From: Alphaproteobacteria bacterium
Lineage (GTDB): Bacteria; Pseudomonadota; Alphaproteobacteria; Sphingomonadales; JAKSBY01
Assembly: GCA_021774625.1 (NCBI GenBank)
Contig: JAJFIV010000015.1
Location: 1 to 64,000 of the forward strand
Reading direction: 5' to 3'
Length of the DNA stretch: 64,000 bases
Shown here: piece after piece, positions 43,801 through 54,035 of the stretch
Layout: each line of letters opens with the position of its first letter
How positions within the stretch are numbered: the first letter of the stretch is position 1
Notes under the pieces: generated by a model
Told to the model about the DNA's origin: nothing
The model's input: the letters and a program-made list of their open reading frames with translations, nothing else
The model's database searches: none
Made by a program: the position numbers and the translations under genes

Positions 43801-45741
43801 TCATATCCCGGCGGTTTTCAGAAGACCGCCGGATCGCGTGAAAGGCTCCCCTTCGGCCAGACGCAATGAAGACTCAAACATCAACAGCGCCCATAAAGCA
43901 CTTGAATGGTTATGAACGCCGGATTGATGCTGACTGGCCAGACGTTCCAGATACGCCATATCGAACATACCGGTATCCCCCAATATTGGGCTTTTTAAGG
44001 CAGTCTGTATGCGTTCACGCAACGGTCCGCGGAACCAGCTGCCGATGGGCACGGCGAAGCCCATTTTATCGCGGTAAAGGATCGAATCCGGCAAATAGGA
44101 TTCCAGGCTTTTCTTGAAAATATATTTGCCCTCGGACCCGTGAAGCCTCATTTCCGGGGGAATGCCCCCGGCCCAGCCGACAAACTGATGATCCAGCAGC
44201 GGCACCCGCACTTCAAGGGAATTCGCCATGCTTGCCCGGTCCACCTTGGTCAGAATGTCGCCCGGCAGATAGGTTTTGATATCGGCGTATTGCACTTTGG
44301 AAAGCGGATCATCCGCCGGAGCCTTCTCCATGATCTCCTTCAACAGGTCCGATGCCCGGTAACCCTGAAGGTCGGAATGCATCTTTTCACTGAACAAAGC
44401 TTTACGAAAATCATCCCCCAACACCGACACGGAATGAAAATAAGCCTCCTCGCTAGAGCGCGCGAGCGCCTGAAAGGTGGTCTTTGCCCGCAGCGGCTGC
44501 GGCGCCCAGTCAAGCTTGGGATAGGCACGGCCTAGAAAGCCGAAAACGGGCTTTCGCAAACCGTAGGGAAGGCATCCCCTCACCCGTTCTTCATAATGAT
44601 GCCAGCGATAGCGCCGGTAACCGGCAAAGACTTCGTCGCCGCCATCACCGGAAAGAGCGACGGTGACCCGCTCCCGCGCCAGTTGACAGACCCGGTAAGT
44701 CGGCATGGCCGAAGAATCGGCAAAGGGTTCGTCGTAAACCGACGCCAGCCTGTCAACCAGATCAAAATCATCCGGATCAACCTTTTTGACATGATGATTT
44801 GTTTTATACTGCTCCGCCACCATCGCGGCATATTCGGATTCATCGTGATCCTGCTGATCGAAGGAGATCGAACAGGTGTTGATGGACTCACCGGTCAGAC
44901 CGGCCATCAGGGCGACAATACCGCTTGAATCGACGCCGCCCGACAGAAATGAGCCGAGCGGCACATCGGCGATCATCCGCAGACGGACGGATTCCCGAAG
45001 ACGTTCGATCAGCTCTTCCTGCAATTCATCCTGACTGGCGGAGGAAAATTCCCGGAAGTTTATATCCCAGTAAGCCTCAGGCGCACCTACCGGTTCCCCG
45101 CGGCGGATTTTCAGCAGATGCGCAGGCGGAAGCTTATGGATGTTTTTATAGATGGTTTTGGGATCGGGAACATAACCGTAAGCGAAATAATCCTCAACGG
45201 CGCAGACATCGATGTCGCGCGGGATCCCGGGATATTGCAGCAGGGCTTTCAGTTCCGATCCGAAAATCAGGCGCCCGTCGGCTAAAAATCCATAATAAAG
45301 CGGCTTTTTCCCCAGCCGGTCCCGGGCCAGAAACAGCGTTTCCGACCGTTTGTCCCAAAGAGCAATGGCGAACATGCCGCGGAAATAATCGACACACTTT
45401 TCGCCCCATTCCTGCCAGGCGTAAAGAATGACTTCCGTATCGCTGTGGCTTCTGAAACTGTAACCGCGATCCTTCAGGACTTTTTTGATTTCCTGGAAAT
45501 TATAGATTTCGCCATTGAAGATAACAACGATATTACCGTCCGCGCTCAGCATAGGCTGATGCCCGGCATCACTCAGATCAATGATCGCTAGCCGGCGGAA
45601 TCCAAGGCCCACCCCCGGTTCCACATATAATCCTGCATCATCCGGCCCCCGGTGATAGAGGATATTGGTCATCCGTTCCAGAACGCCCCGGTCAATCTCT
45701 GACGGACCGCGGATATCAAATATGCCGGCAATACCACACAC
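43801..45741 (-). CDS. XrtA/PEP-CTERM system-associated asparagine synthase-like amidotransferase
   Basis: A 646-residue asparagine-synthase-type protein. It has a class II glutaminase N-domain starting MCGIAGIFDIRG (nucleophile Cys2), then a synthetase domain with the PP-loop SGGVDSSGIVALMAGL and SGDGGDEVFAGYRRYRWHH. Its length and its position beside exosortase A fit the amidotransferase of EPS loci with XrtA, which is thought to amidate sugar or polymer carboxyls. It lies 12 bp after the exosortase gene on the same strand. Confidence 0.88.
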   Translation of the reverse strand: MCGIAGIFDIRGPSEIDRGVLERMTNILYHRGPDDAGLYVEPGVGLGFRRLAIIDLSDAGHQPMLSADGNIVVIFNGEIYNFQEIKKVLKDRGYSFRSHSDTEVILYAWQEWGEKCVDYFRGMFAIALWDKRSETLFLARDRLGKKPLYYGFLADGRLIFGSELKALLQYPGIPRDIDVCAVEDYFAYGYVPDPKTIYKNIHKLPPAHLLKIRRGEPVGAPEAYWDINFREFSSASQDELQEELIERLRESVRLRMIADVPLGSFLSGGVDSSGIVALMAGLTGESINTCSISFDQQDHDESEYAAMVAEQYKTNHHVKKVDPDDFDLVDRLASVYDEPFADSSAMPTYRVCQLARERVTVALSGDGGDEVFAGYRRYRWHHYEERVRGCLPYGLRKPVFGFLGRAYPKLDWAPQPLRAKTTFQALARSSEEAYFHSVSVLGDDFRKALFSEKMHSDLQGYRASDLLKEIMEKAPADDPLSKVQYADIKTYLPGDILTKVDRASMANSLEVRVPLLDHQFVGWAGGIPPEMRLHGSEGKYIFKKSLESYLPDSILYRDKMGFAVPIGSWFRGPLRERIQTALKSPILGDTGMFDMAYLERLASQHQSGVHNHSSALWALLMFESSLRLAEGEPFTRSGGLLKTAGI

Positions 45742-45753
45742 GGGGCCTGTTCC

Positions 45754-47337
45754 CTATTGGTGGACGGAGGATTGGCCCTGCAACCCTCCATCCGCGATTT
45801 CACTCATCACCTTGTCAAGCGAAGCCCACTGCTCCAGAAACTCTGCAAGAATCTGACCGGACGGTCTGGTGCTTAAGCCGTCCTCCACTGAAACTGCGAT
45901 GACCCCGGCGGTCTGGTTCCCTGCAAACAGCCGCGATCTTGCTGCCAGCGCTTTAGCGCCATAGCGGTTCGCGGTCAAGGCGCCATCCACCCAGTAAATA
46001 CTCCAGACAGTGCGCTCATACGGACCCGCAGAAAGATCACTTTCCAATACAGTATAACGATCATCCCCTATGGTGATACTTCTGAATCGGCGCGCCGCCG
46101 TCCCCCATGGTTCGGGCGTGTCCATATAATTTCCAAACTGCACAACTTCCGCACCGGGCCGCTGATAATGATACAGTCCGGTATAGACCGATACGGTGTC
46201 CGCACCGTTGCTGTAACTTACAATCGCTTCGGCATCAATGTTGCGGAATTCCGGTTTCCATGCTCTTTGTGGTGGCGCCGCTTCCCGCCATTCCCCCTGC
46301 GGCATTGGCAGGGAAATATTGGTGACGCTGATATCGGGGGTGCGGCTATCCATGAGCCCGGCATAAGCTGCCGCCAAAACAGCGATCAGCAATACAAGGC
46401 CGCCGGCCGTTTGTATGTTTTTCCGGGTGGGCCGCCAGCCCGGTAAAGGTCTGAAACTGCCAACATCCATCAGGGGATCGGTTGGTTTTCTATCGGAAAA
46501 CCGCAATCCGATTACGATCAAAATCAGCATGACCGCCGCGAAGAAAAACCAGCCGTAAATCAGATGATCGACCCCCGTTGCATATTCCATTTTGCTTAAA
46601 TGGGCGATCATCACGATACCGAAGGCGCGAAACCCGTTGGCGATGACCGGCACGATAATAACGAACAGCAGAACCATCAGCCGCCGCCGCCAGCTTTCAA
46701 AGGAGAGATTGGCGAACAAAACCCCCAGCGCCAGCATAGCGATCATAAAGCGCACGCCGGAACAGGCTTCGGCGACTTCAAAATTGCCGGTGGGAATGGA
46801 GATGAAAACACCGTCAGAAAATACCGGAATACCGAAAAGTTCGATGCCCTTTACGACGAATGCCGCCGTAAAATCCTGCATGGGCGCCACCAGTTCTTCA
46901 CCGAATGGCACGCAAAAGATCAGATAAAAGAGCGGGAAAAGGAGAATCCGGGCAACCGTAAGCCCGAGAACAGCAATGACCGACGTCTGGAGCATAAAAA
47001 TCAGCGCGAATTGCTGGACGACCTGAACGTCGCCGGCCCAGCCCGCAACCCAAACCAGGCCGGCTGCAACCATTCCAGCCAGGCCCCAGGGCGATGGCCG
47101 CGGGAGAACCTGTAAAAGATAGCTGCGCCGGTTCCACACCAGCCAGCCGACAATAAGCGGAATAAGGAAGCCATGGTTAAAAGTGGCCGAACGCCACCAG
47201 ACAAAGACCATGGACCACGCGGTTTGCCAGAAAAGCAAAAGCAGCCCCAGACCGACAACAGACCACACCAGGGCTGAAAAGCGCCAGTTGGCTTCCCTTT
47301 GCAGATCAATGTCAGCGGTGACTGTGGCATGTGTCAT
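45754..47337 (-). CDS. xrtA: Exosortase A (EpsH-type) with C-terminal EpsI-like domain
   Basis: A 527-residue membrane protein with about eight TM helices in the N-terminal half. The catalytic triad motifs are Cys192 in ACSGVRFM, Arg227 in NGFRAFG and His248 in GVDHLIYGW. The C-terminal part (about 310-500) is an EpsI-type domain (TNISLPMPQGEWREAAP). Exosortases process and anchor PEP-CTERM proteins at the inner-membrane outer face. The start overlaps the glycosyltransferase stop by 4 bp. No PEP-CTERM substrate is in this window, so substrates are coded elsewhere. Confidence 0.9.
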   Translation of the reverse strand: MTHATVTADIDLQREANWRFSALVWSVVGLGLLLLFWQTAWSMVFVWWRSATFNHGFLIPLIVGWLVWNRRSYLLQVLPRPSPWGLAGMVAAGLVWVAGWAGDVQVVQQFALIFMLQTSVIAVLGLTVARILLFPLFYLIFCVPFGEELVAPMQDFTAAFVVKGIELFGIPVFSDGVFISIPTGNFEVAEACSGVRFMIAMLALGVLFANLSFESWRRRLMVLLFVIIVPVIANGFRAFGIVMIAHLSKMEYATGVDHLIYGWFFFAAVMLILIVIGLRFSDRKPTDPLMDVGSFRPLPGWRPTRKNIQTAGGLVLLIAVLAAAYAGLMDSRTPDISVTNISLPMPQGEWREAAPPQRAWKPEFRNIDAEAIVSYSNGADTVSVYTGLYHYQRPGAEVVQFGNYMDTPEPWGTAARRFRSITIGDDRYTVLESDLSAGPYERTVWSIYWVDGALTANRYGAKALAARSRLFAGNQTAGVIAVSVEDGLSTRPSGQILAEFLEQWASLDKVMSEIADGGLQGQSSVHQ

Positions 47338-48557
47338 TTTGGCTGATCCCCAGCGCCGAGAGTTTTTCTGATCATTAGCTGAAGAAGGTTAAGATTAGCC
47401 TCCCAGGAATACCCTTCCGTCACTGTTTGCCGCGCGGCTGATCCCATGTAATCCGGCACCTTTCCGTCCATTACTGCCAAAACCCTGTCCGCAAAATCAT
47501 CCGCGGCGTCCTCTACCATTAAATCCTTGCCGGGCGTGGCGGCAATGCCTTCAAATCCTTGCGGCGTGGTAATGACCGGTTTCGCCATGGCCATCCCTTC
47601 GAGAACCTTATTCTGAATACCACGGGCAATGCGTAACGGCGCAACGACCACACTGGAATGCGCAATGTAAGGGCGAACATCCGCGACCCGTCCCGTCACC
47701 CGGATCCCGTCTTTGCCGTCCAGCGCCTTTACTTCGGACGACGGCTTGCCGCCGACAATATAAAACACCGCATCTGGCCTTTGCCGGCGGACCTGTCCCC
47801 AGACTTCCTGTGCAAACCATAAGGCGGCGTCCACATTGGCCCAATAATCCATGGCCCCGGTAAAAACCGCAACCGGCTGGCCGGCCCTATAAGGGTTTTC
47901 ATAAGGCCGGCCGGGATCAAAAAAGCCAGTATCCACGCCATTATTGATTGAATGAACCTTACTTGCATCAGCCGGCACCCGGCTATTAAAAAGCGCGGCT
48001 TCTTCTGCGGTCACAAAAATGGAGGCCCGGGCAGCGGCTGCAACCTTCGCCTCATAAGATTGAAGTTTTTTTGCTTCCCGCCTGTAAACCGCGCTCATCG
48101 GCCATGATTTTGATTGGGCATATTGCGCCCATTTGTCGGAATCCATATCTACAAAGTCCATAATCACAGGCACCTTCGCCGCATGGGGCAGTAAAAATCG
48201 GGCCATTGAAGAGGAAAACAGAACGGCAAGGTCCACTTTTTCCTGGCTGATCAGCCGATCAACCCATTTTTGCATCCCGCAAGAACGATAGTAAGCCACT
48301 GACAGCGCTTCGCCAGTCAAAAATCCATGCGCCGAGCCCAGTGTTCTCCATTTTGGAGTGATTTCTATGGTTTTTTGCGATGCCACACATTCTTCAAGGA
48401 ACGCAATATGCGCATGGTCCTCGGGATCATCGATAAAATAACCAAGGTGAACCTGATGATGCTCCGCCAGCATTTTTAAAATCCGCCAGGAACGGATTTT
48501 ATCCCCTTTATCCGGCGGGTACGGGATGCGGTGCACGAGAAAAAAAATATTCGCCAT
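47334..48557 (-). CDS. XrtA-system glycosyltransferase (GT4-type)
   Basis: A 407-residue protein with GT-B fold features. The N-terminus MANIFFLVHRIPYPPDKGDKIRSWRILKML is highly characteristic of sugar transferases in PEP-CTERM/EpsH loci; the C-terminal half has RVADVRPYIAHSSVVVAPLRIARGIQNKVLEGMAMAKPVITT, the donor-binding GT4 motif. It likely adds a sugar to the EPS repeat. It is between the FemAB-like gene (3 bp) and exosortase. Confidence 0.87.
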   Translation of the reverse strand: MANIFFLVHRIPYPPDKGDKIRSWRILKMLAEHHQVHLGYFIDDPEDHAHIAFLEECVASQKTIEITPKWRTLGSAHGFLTGEALSVAYYRSCGMQKWVDRLISQEKVDLAVLFSSSMARFLLPHAAKVPVIMDFVDMDSDKWAQYAQSKSWPMSAVYRREAKKLQSYEAKVAAAARASIFVTAEEAALFNSRVPADASKVHSINNGVDTGFFDPGRPYENPYRAGQPVAVFTGAMDYWANVDAALWFAQEVWGQVRRQRPDAVFYIVGGKPSSEVKALDGKDGIRVTGRVADVRPYIAHSSVVVAPLRIARGIQNKVLEGMAMAKPVITTPQGFEGIAATPGKDLMVEDAADDFADRVLAVMDGKVPDYMGSAARQTVTEGYSWEANLNLLQLMIRKTLGAGDQPK

Positions 48558-48560
48558 CCC

Positions 48561-49586
48561 CTACCCCAGATCCTTTGAAATCACCGGTCCAATGCGGTTC
48601 GCAGCCCATTGCGGAAGCTTCTTCCAGGCGGCGATAAAGACTTTATATTTGGGATTGAGCGGGTTGATTTCCGGCAATTTATCGCCCTTTGCCAGGCGGA
48701 ATTCGTAATAGAGCGGTTCCGGCTCGAACCCCCAGTATTTTTTGAACGAATAGGAACCTGTGCCGACTTTGCTGCGGCCATAATCAAATATTCTACAGCC
48801 TTTTTCACGGGCATGATCCATCAGAGCCCAATACATAAAATCATTGGCGCCCCATTTTCTCGCCTCGGCGGTGCCGCCGCCATAATAAGGGAGCACTTCA
48901 TCGCGGAAATAAAAACTGAGAACGGCGGAAAGCGGTCTGCCATCTTTTCTGATGATCAGAATTTCCGCATCCCGGCCAAATTCCTCCAGCAGATTGCGGA
49001 AGAATTTTTTCGAAAAAACGGGAGTGCCAAGATTACGTACACTGGCGGAATACATGGCGAAAAACGTATCAAGGTCAGGCGCAAAAGACGATTCCAGCGC
49101 ATTGCTGATACCCTTCCGCACCACCGCCCGCTGTTTTCGGGGGATGGCCTTTAGATTAACGTCCTGATCCGGATCAATGGCCTTTTTAAAGGTCACATAC
49201 ATACTGTCCTTGCAGGGCCATGCGGGCCTCAGGCGGCTCTGATTGCGATATTCCACATGGTCCGCGCCGAGCTTTTGCGCAATCTCCCAGGCCGCTTCGT
49301 CCAGGGCTTCATGCGCGCTTTCATTATTCGCCACGGGGCCGCCATAGACAGAAAAACCGTTAGAAACCAGCGAGTTGCCAAAGAGCCGGCTTTTTATAAA
49401 GGTGAGCGGCAATATACCGGCGATCTCGCCGGCCTTCTCCACATAGACATAATAGCAGGCGTGGCCGAAACTTTTTTCAATCACCCGGCCCCATCCCGAT
49501 AAATGAAAAAAAGTCGCCGCCGGATGCCGCATCACGAACGTATCCCACTGGCCGGGTTCGGCTAAATCCAGTTTTTTAACGATCAC
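48561..49586 (-). CDS. FemAB-related PEP-CTERM system-associated protein
   Basis: A 341-residue FemAB/GNAT-like protein. It has HLSGWGRVIEKSFGHACYYVYVEKAGEIAGILPLTFIKSRLFGNSLVS in the first GNAT fold and FMYWALMDHAREKGCRIFDYGRSKVGTGSYSFKKYWGFEPEPLYYEF near the end, which are signature for this family. FemAB transferases use aminoacyl-tRNAs; here an acyl or aminoacyl group may go to EPS. It starts at GTG 49586. It lies between the deacetylase and glycosyltransferase genes with short gaps. Confidence 0.85.
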   Translation of the reverse strand: MIVKKLDLAEPGQWDTFVMRHPAATFFHLSGWGRVIEKSFGHACYYVYVEKAGEIAGILPLTFIKSRLFGNSLVSNGFSVYGGPVANNESAHEALDEAAWEIAQKLGADHVEYRNQSRLRPAWPCKDSMYVTFKKAIDPDQDVNLKAIPRKQRAVVRKGISNALESSFAPDLDTFFAMYSASVRNLGTPVFSKKFFRNLLEEFGRDAEILIIRKDGRPLSAVLSFYFRDEVLPYYGGGTAEARKWGANDFMYWALMDHAREKGCRIFDYGRSKVGTGSYSFKKYWGFEPEPLYYEFRLAKGDKLPEINPLNPKYKVFIAAWKKLPQWAANRIGPVISKDLG

Positions 49587-49607
49587 GGATGACCCTTTGC
49601 CTGAAAA

Positions 49608-50468
49608 TTACGCGAGAAACACTTCGTCAATGCGCCCCCACTGGAAATCGCCGAGAACGCGTCCCAGCTTAGCGCGCATTGATTTCAAATTGGTATAATG
49701 CCTGAATTTGGACTTGGCGCCGGCCTGATGCTGACGCGGCTGTTCCGGATCAATTTCCCAGGGATGAAAATAAAAGATACAGGGCTGGCAGTCTTCCCGG
49801 TTGACCCTGCCGATCGCCCATTTTGAAATCGGGTACGGCAACAGCCTGAAATACCCGCCGCCACTGCAGGGCCAGGCCTTGCCAAACACATTCACTGTCG
49901 TCATCGGCAATTCAATCATAGGACTGCCGTCAACCGGTCTGAAGGAAAAACGCGGGGCTTCGGGCATGCCGTAATGATCGTGGCTGATGGGATAAACGCT
50001 GGAGGAATAGCGGTATCCCTCCTCGGCCAGAATCTCCAGCGCCCAGAAATTATTTGCCGAAATGGAAAAGCTGGGCGCACGATACCCTTTTATCGCTGTA
50101 CCCGAGATATCTTCGAGAATTTTTTTAGCCTGGATAATGTCTTTGCGGAAACTTTCCGGGGTGAGGTCATGCACCCTTTTGTGATCATACCCATGACTGG
50201 CAATTTCATGTCCGGCATTCACGATACGCTGAATCAGTTGCGGATAACGTTCCGCGACCCAGCCCAGAATAAAGAAAGTCGCCTTGACATCATGCTCGCC
50301 ATAAAGCGCGATCACATCGTCCGTGGCATATTCCACACGGCCTTTAAAATTTCCCCAATCCGCACGTCGGATGCATTTCTCAAACGCCCCGACCTGAAAA
50401 TAATCCTCGATATCGACGGACATGGCATTGCGGATTGGGGGGGTTCCCGAGCGGTCAGTCTCCACCAT
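49608..50468 (-). CDS. XrtA-system polysaccharide deacetylase (DUF3473)
   Basis: A 286-residue NodB-type deacetylase. Metal/catalytic motifs: MSVDIEDYFQ, SHGYDHKRVHDLTPESFRKDI and the ending FHPWEIDPEQPRQHQAG with the DUF3473 tail. It probably de-N-acetylates GlcNAc in the EPS. I chose ATG 50468, preceded by GGAGG 5 bases ahead; a TTG at 50486 is less likely. It overlaps the ATPase gene by 14 bp. Confidence 0.88.
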   Translation of the reverse strand: MVETDRSGTPPIRNAMSVDIEDYFQVGAFEKCIRRADWGNFKGRVEYATDDVIALYGEHDVKATFFILGWVAERYPQLIQRIVNAGHEIASHGYDHKRVHDLTPESFRKDIIQAKKILEDISGTAIKGYRAPSFSISANNFWALEILAEEGYRYSSSVYPISHDHYGMPEAPRFSFRPVDGSPMIELPMTTVNVFGKAWPCSGGGYFRLLPYPISKWAIGRVNREDCQPCIFYFHPWEIDPEQPRQHQAGAKSKFRHYTNLKSMRAKLGRVLGDFQWGRIDEVFLA

Positions 50469-51546
50469 GCTCCTCCGCCTCTTCAATCCAGTGGCTGAGG
50501 AAATCGAGAGTTTTTTTGATCGTCACATCATGGGACTTGACATATTGTTCCAGGACCTCCAGGCGGCGCACTACATCCTGCGCCGCGAACTCGCCATTTA
50601 ATTCATAAGCGCTTTCGGCTTCGCCGGTCATTTTTGTCGGAACATCGGGTTTTTTTACGTGGGTGCTTCTGATCGGCCCTTTGCCGCTGCCAAGGTCGGC
50701 CACCGAAACATGCTTGGGCCCGGTGGTCGGGGTGGCATCCTTCTCAAGATCCTCAATAACCACCTGAACCGTGTTTTCATCGATTTCGTGTAATTCTTCC
50801 AGTGCGCCAAAAAGCAGAAGCCGCGAACAAAGGGTATTGAGACGGCGTGGCACGCCGCCGGAAAAATGATGTATTTTCTTGTAAGCGCCTTCGGTAAAAG
50901 AGGGATCACCCGACCAGTCCACAAGATTCATGCGGTGTTCGACATAGCCACTGACCTCTTCATGCCCCATCGGTTCCAGATGATGGGTGGCAATCACCCG
51001 CTGGCGCAATTGCTCAAGATCCGGCGAGGTCGCCAAATGATCGCGAAATTCCGGCTGGCCAAGAAGAAAACACTGTAACAGCGCCACATTTCCATCCTGA
51101 TAGTTGGAAAGCATGCGCAGTTCCTCCAAAGCGCTGACCGGGAGATTTTGAACCTCATCCACAATCAGCAGGACGCGCCGACCGGCCTTCTGCTGGCCAT
51201 GCAGGAATTGCTCAATCCGCTGCAATATAGAGGCCTTATCCAGATCTTCACTGGCAATACCAAATGCGCCGGCGACCATACGAAGGGTGTTATCGGCATC
51301 AAGCTGTGTGGTCACAACTTTGGCGAAAACAAATTTTTGCGGATCCAGTTCATCAAACAGATGGCCGACAAGGGTGGTCTTCCCGGTCCCGATATCCCCG
51401 GTAATAATAATAAAGCCTTCACCCTGATTGAGGCCATAGGTCAGGTAAGCCATGGCCTTTTTATGCGTCCGGGTGTCGAAATAGAATTTAGGATCCGGCG
51501 TTAACTGGAAGGGCCTTCCGGAAAGATTATAGAATTCCGCATACAT
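50455..51546 (-). CDS. XrtA-associated ATPase (AAA/ExeA-type)
   Basis: A 363-residue protein with Walker A GDIGTGKTTLVGHLFDEL, Walker B VLLIVDEVQNL and YNLSGRPFQLTPDPKFYFDTRTHKKAMAYLTYGLNQGEGFIIITG at the start, typical of the ExeA/GspA-like ATPases of EPS loci. The C-terminal half is variable with coiled-coil. It probably aids assembly of the trans-envelope complex. It lies 8 bp after the barrel gene. Confidence 0.87.
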   Translation of the reverse strand: MYAEFYNLSGRPFQLTPDPKFYFDTRTHKKAMAYLTYGLNQGEGFIIITGDIGTGKTTLVGHLFDELDPQKFVFAKVVTTQLDADNTLRMVAGAFGIASEDLDKASILQRIEQFLHGQQKAGRRVLLIVDEVQNLPVSALEELRMLSNYQDGNVALLQCFLLGQPEFRDHLATSPDLEQLRQRVIATHHLEPMGHEEVSGYVEHRMNLVDWSGDPSFTEGAYKKIHHFSGGVPRRLNTLCSRLLLFGALEELHEIDENTVQVVIEDLEKDATPTTGPKHVSVADLGSGKGPIRSTHVKKPDVPTKMTGEAESAYELNGEFAAQDVVRRLEVLEQYVKSHDVTIKKTLDFLSHWIEEAEEHGGD

Positions 51547-51554
51547 GGCGGTAC

Positions 51555-53084
51555 CTAAAATGTCGCCTGGATACCGAGCGTAATGGCATTTTCAGTTATA
51601 TCAAATTGAGCGGTGTTGGAATCCCGGTATGTCAATATATAGGAAAGATTGGCGGAGAAATTTTGCGAGAGCCTGTAGGAATAGCGCGCCTGGGCGCCGT
51701 ACAGGTCGTCTTCCCGCATTATCCCGCGAAATTCATCATGGCGGTATGTCAAACGCACATTGGCGGAAGATCGGCGGCTGAACTGGCGGGAAGCAACAAA
51801 ATTCCCGCTAAAACCTTTTTCCTCCGGCTCACCGATATTGAACGTTCTTTCCTCATAGGAAGTGAATAAAGTAAAATTGGTGCGATCACGGCGATAGGTG
51901 ACCCCGAACGTTCCCCGCTGCTGCCGGAAATTCAGATTATTGAGATCGAACCCCGGAAGGTCTGCCGGAAGCGGCAACCCGTTCGGATCGGTGACGCTAC
52001 CGTCATTACCAATAATAATCCCCGGCAACTGGCCGGTCAGTAGAGACTGGCTGCTTTGAAAGGTATCCGAATAGTTGGCGGTGAATGTTATAGCCGAATT
52101 GAGGCGATGAAGAAAATTCGCGCTGACCACTTCCTGATTGATTCTTCTGCCGTATCTGGCGCTGAAATTCGTCCTGCGGCTCGGGGTCAGGTTAATGCCC
52201 ACGTCCCACAAAACTCCATCGCCATCAGTGCCCCGCGCTATCCCCACTAAATTTGTATGCTCATAACCGGCGCCGGCGGTCAATGATACGACCCTGCTGA
52301 CCCGGTAATTGAGATCAAGCCGCAACTGGTCATCCTTAAAGTTGGTTCCCGGACCGTCGCGGTTGGTTCTCCGGAGATTACCGGACGCAGTCCAGGACAA
52401 CGTTCTGAATTGCGGACCGCTGGCAAATCGCAGCGAGGCCGTATGATCGCGGGAATCCGTAAAAACCTGCGCCGGGTCGTTGGGCAGCCCGCTTCCTCCT
52501 TGTTCCGAAAAAACAAGGCCATACCGGTAACTGAGATCCCAGGTTGCAAACTGTTCTATTCTGCCGCGGAAAGAGGGAGACAGATTATAGGTCTGGATCG
52601 TGCTGCGGTTGCCGGTGAAATTATCGTCGGAAAATGAAAAGCCGGCATTCCTGTTGATGAACTGTTCGCTGATGCGTGCTGTCCCGTCAATAAAGAAAAA
52701 GTTATTGACGGCTTCAAGCTGCAGCCGGGCGTTTAAATCATGACGGACCTGTGCATCATTCTGGCTCGGGAAATATAAAACCCCCGCCTCGTAATCGACT
52801 GTTCCGTTCAGTTTCGGCCCTTCAAGCTCAATATTCACACCCGGTGAAAAAACCGAAACAAAGTCACTCTGCTCATTATCGGGGGTCAAAAGAACATTGT
52901 CGGTATAAGTTTCGCGCGCTTCAATACGCGGCACGATATTAACATCAGTGGCATTGGCGGCGCCGGCCGGCATAAAAAAGGCACCGCCGGCCGCCGTTAA
53001 AAGCGCCCCTACAGAGCTCTTATTCAACGAGGCCAAAATTATGCGTTTCCGGGAGATAAGCCCCCCTGTCCTATTGATAGCCAT
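51555..53084 (-). CDS. PEP-CTERM system-associated outer-membrane beta-barrel protein
   Basis: About 509 residues from ATG 53084. It begins with a signal-like stretch (LLTAAGGAFFMPAGAANATD), then alternating amphipathic strands throughout (for example NFSARYGRRINQ, FTLFTSYEERTF) and the final QATF, ending in Phe as outer-membrane barrels do. The family occurs as the EPS export channel or OM anchor of XrtA loci. It overlaps the kinase stop by 14 bp. It could be the pore for the EPS. Confidence 0.85.
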   Translation of the reverse strand: MAINRTGGLISRKRIILASLNKSSVGALLTAAGGAFFMPAGAANATDVNIVPRIEARETYTDNVLLTPDNEQSDFVSVFSPGVNIELEGPKLNGTVDYEAGVLYFPSQNDAQVRHDLNARLQLEAVNNFFFIDGTARISEQFINRNAGFSFSDDNFTGNRSTIQTYNLSPSFRGRIEQFATWDLSYRYGLVFSEQGGSGLPNDPAQVFTDSRDHTASLRFASGPQFRTLSWTASGNLRRTNRDGPGTNFKDDQLRLDLNYRVSRVVSLTAGAGYEHTNLVGIARGTDGDGVLWDVGINLTPSRRTNFSARYGRRINQEVVSANFLHRLNSAITFTANYSDTFQSSQSLLTGQLPGIIIGNDGSVTDPNGLPLPADLPGFDLNNLNFRQQRGTFGVTYRRDRTNFTLFTSYEERTFNIGEPEEKGFSGNFVASRQFSRRSSANVRLTYRHDEFRGIMREDDLYGAQARYSYRLSQNFSANLSYILTYRDSNTAQFDITENAITLGIQATF

Positions 53085-54009
53085 AACCGTAATATGAGCC
53101 AAATTTGCTATTGCTCCCTGAAAATCTTGTTTTATTCAAAAGAAGATTGACGTGTTCACAGCCGCTGATCAAGCTTAAAGCTTCTTTTAGATCATTATCC
53201 GTGGTCTTTTCCGCCTCTACGACAAAAAGACACTGACCGACATGCAGCGCCAATACAGATGCCGCACTGCTGGCCAGCGAAGGAGGTGAATCAAAAATGA
53301 TCACCCGGTCGCGGTAGCGGGTGGCAATCTCCTCGACGATTTCTCCCATCCGCTCACTGGCCAGCAATTCGGGCGTAAGATTGTGCTGACGGCCAGCCGG
53401 CAGTATGGACAAATTCGGTATATTCGTTCGGATGAGACAGTCGGAAAGGTCGACGCCGGTCTCCGAAATAACATCTACCAGGCCTTTGCCGCCGGTCACC
53501 CCAAGCGTATTCAGCACTTCCGGTTTGGAGAAATCCGCATCGACGAGCAGAACCGTTAAATCCTGTTCCGAGGCAACACTCATGGCAAGATTAATCGAGC
53601 AATATGTTTTGCCTTCATTCGGCTGGGCGCTCGTGACCAGAATGAGGTTGCCGTTTTTGATCGCCGCGTCCCCCTTCGCAAAGGCATTTAAAAGAAGGCT
53701 GCGCTTTACGATCCGGAACTCTTCGGCCGTCATGGTCGGGTCAGTGTCGGGCGTAAGAAAACCACGCTCTTTTAGAGATTTCAGGTCCAATTCCACACGG
53801 CGGCTGGTTTTTTTGGGACTGACTGCAGTCTGGGCTGCCGCAGCAGGTTCCGGAGCAACGGCAGGCGCTGCCCGTGCAACCGGGTTCTCAGCTACATCCG
53901 CTTTCTGTTCAGCGGAAGAGACGCCACCCAGCTTACCGGCAGCGCGCTCCACCAAGGACTGACGGCTGCTTTGCTTCAGTTTCCTGGCTGCTTTTTCAAT
54001 TAGATCCAT
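53071..54009 (-). CDS. XrtA-associated tyrosine autokinase (BY-kinase)
   Basis: A 312-residue cytosolic BY-kinase. Walker A is SAQPNEGKTYCSINLAM, Walker A' LLVDADFSKPEVLNTLGV and Walker B FDSPPSLASS. The C-terminal tail has a tyrosine cluster, SYYGYGYQ, for autophosphorylation. The N-terminus is a Lys-rich, Ala/Pro-rich linker. It works with the chain-length determinant next to it, as Wzc does in one chain. It lies 26 bp after that gene. Confidence 0.88.
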   Translation of the reverse strand: MDLIEKAARKLKQSSRQSLVERAAGKLGGVSSAEQKADVAENPVARAAPAVAPEPAAAAQTAVSPKKTSRRVELDLKSLKERGFLTPDTDPTMTAEEFRIVKRSLLLNAFAKGDAAIKNGNLILVTSAQPNEGKTYCSINLAMSVASEQDLTVLLVDADFSKPEVLNTLGVTGGKGLVDVISETGVDLSDCLIRTNIPNLSILPAGRQHNLTPELLASERMGEIVEEIATRYRDRVIIFDSPPSLASSAASVLALHVGQCLFVVEAEKTTDNDLKEALSLISGCEHVNLLLNKTRFSGSNSKFGSYYGYGYQ

Positions 54010-54035
54010 GCTACTGCCTACTATTACAATTATTT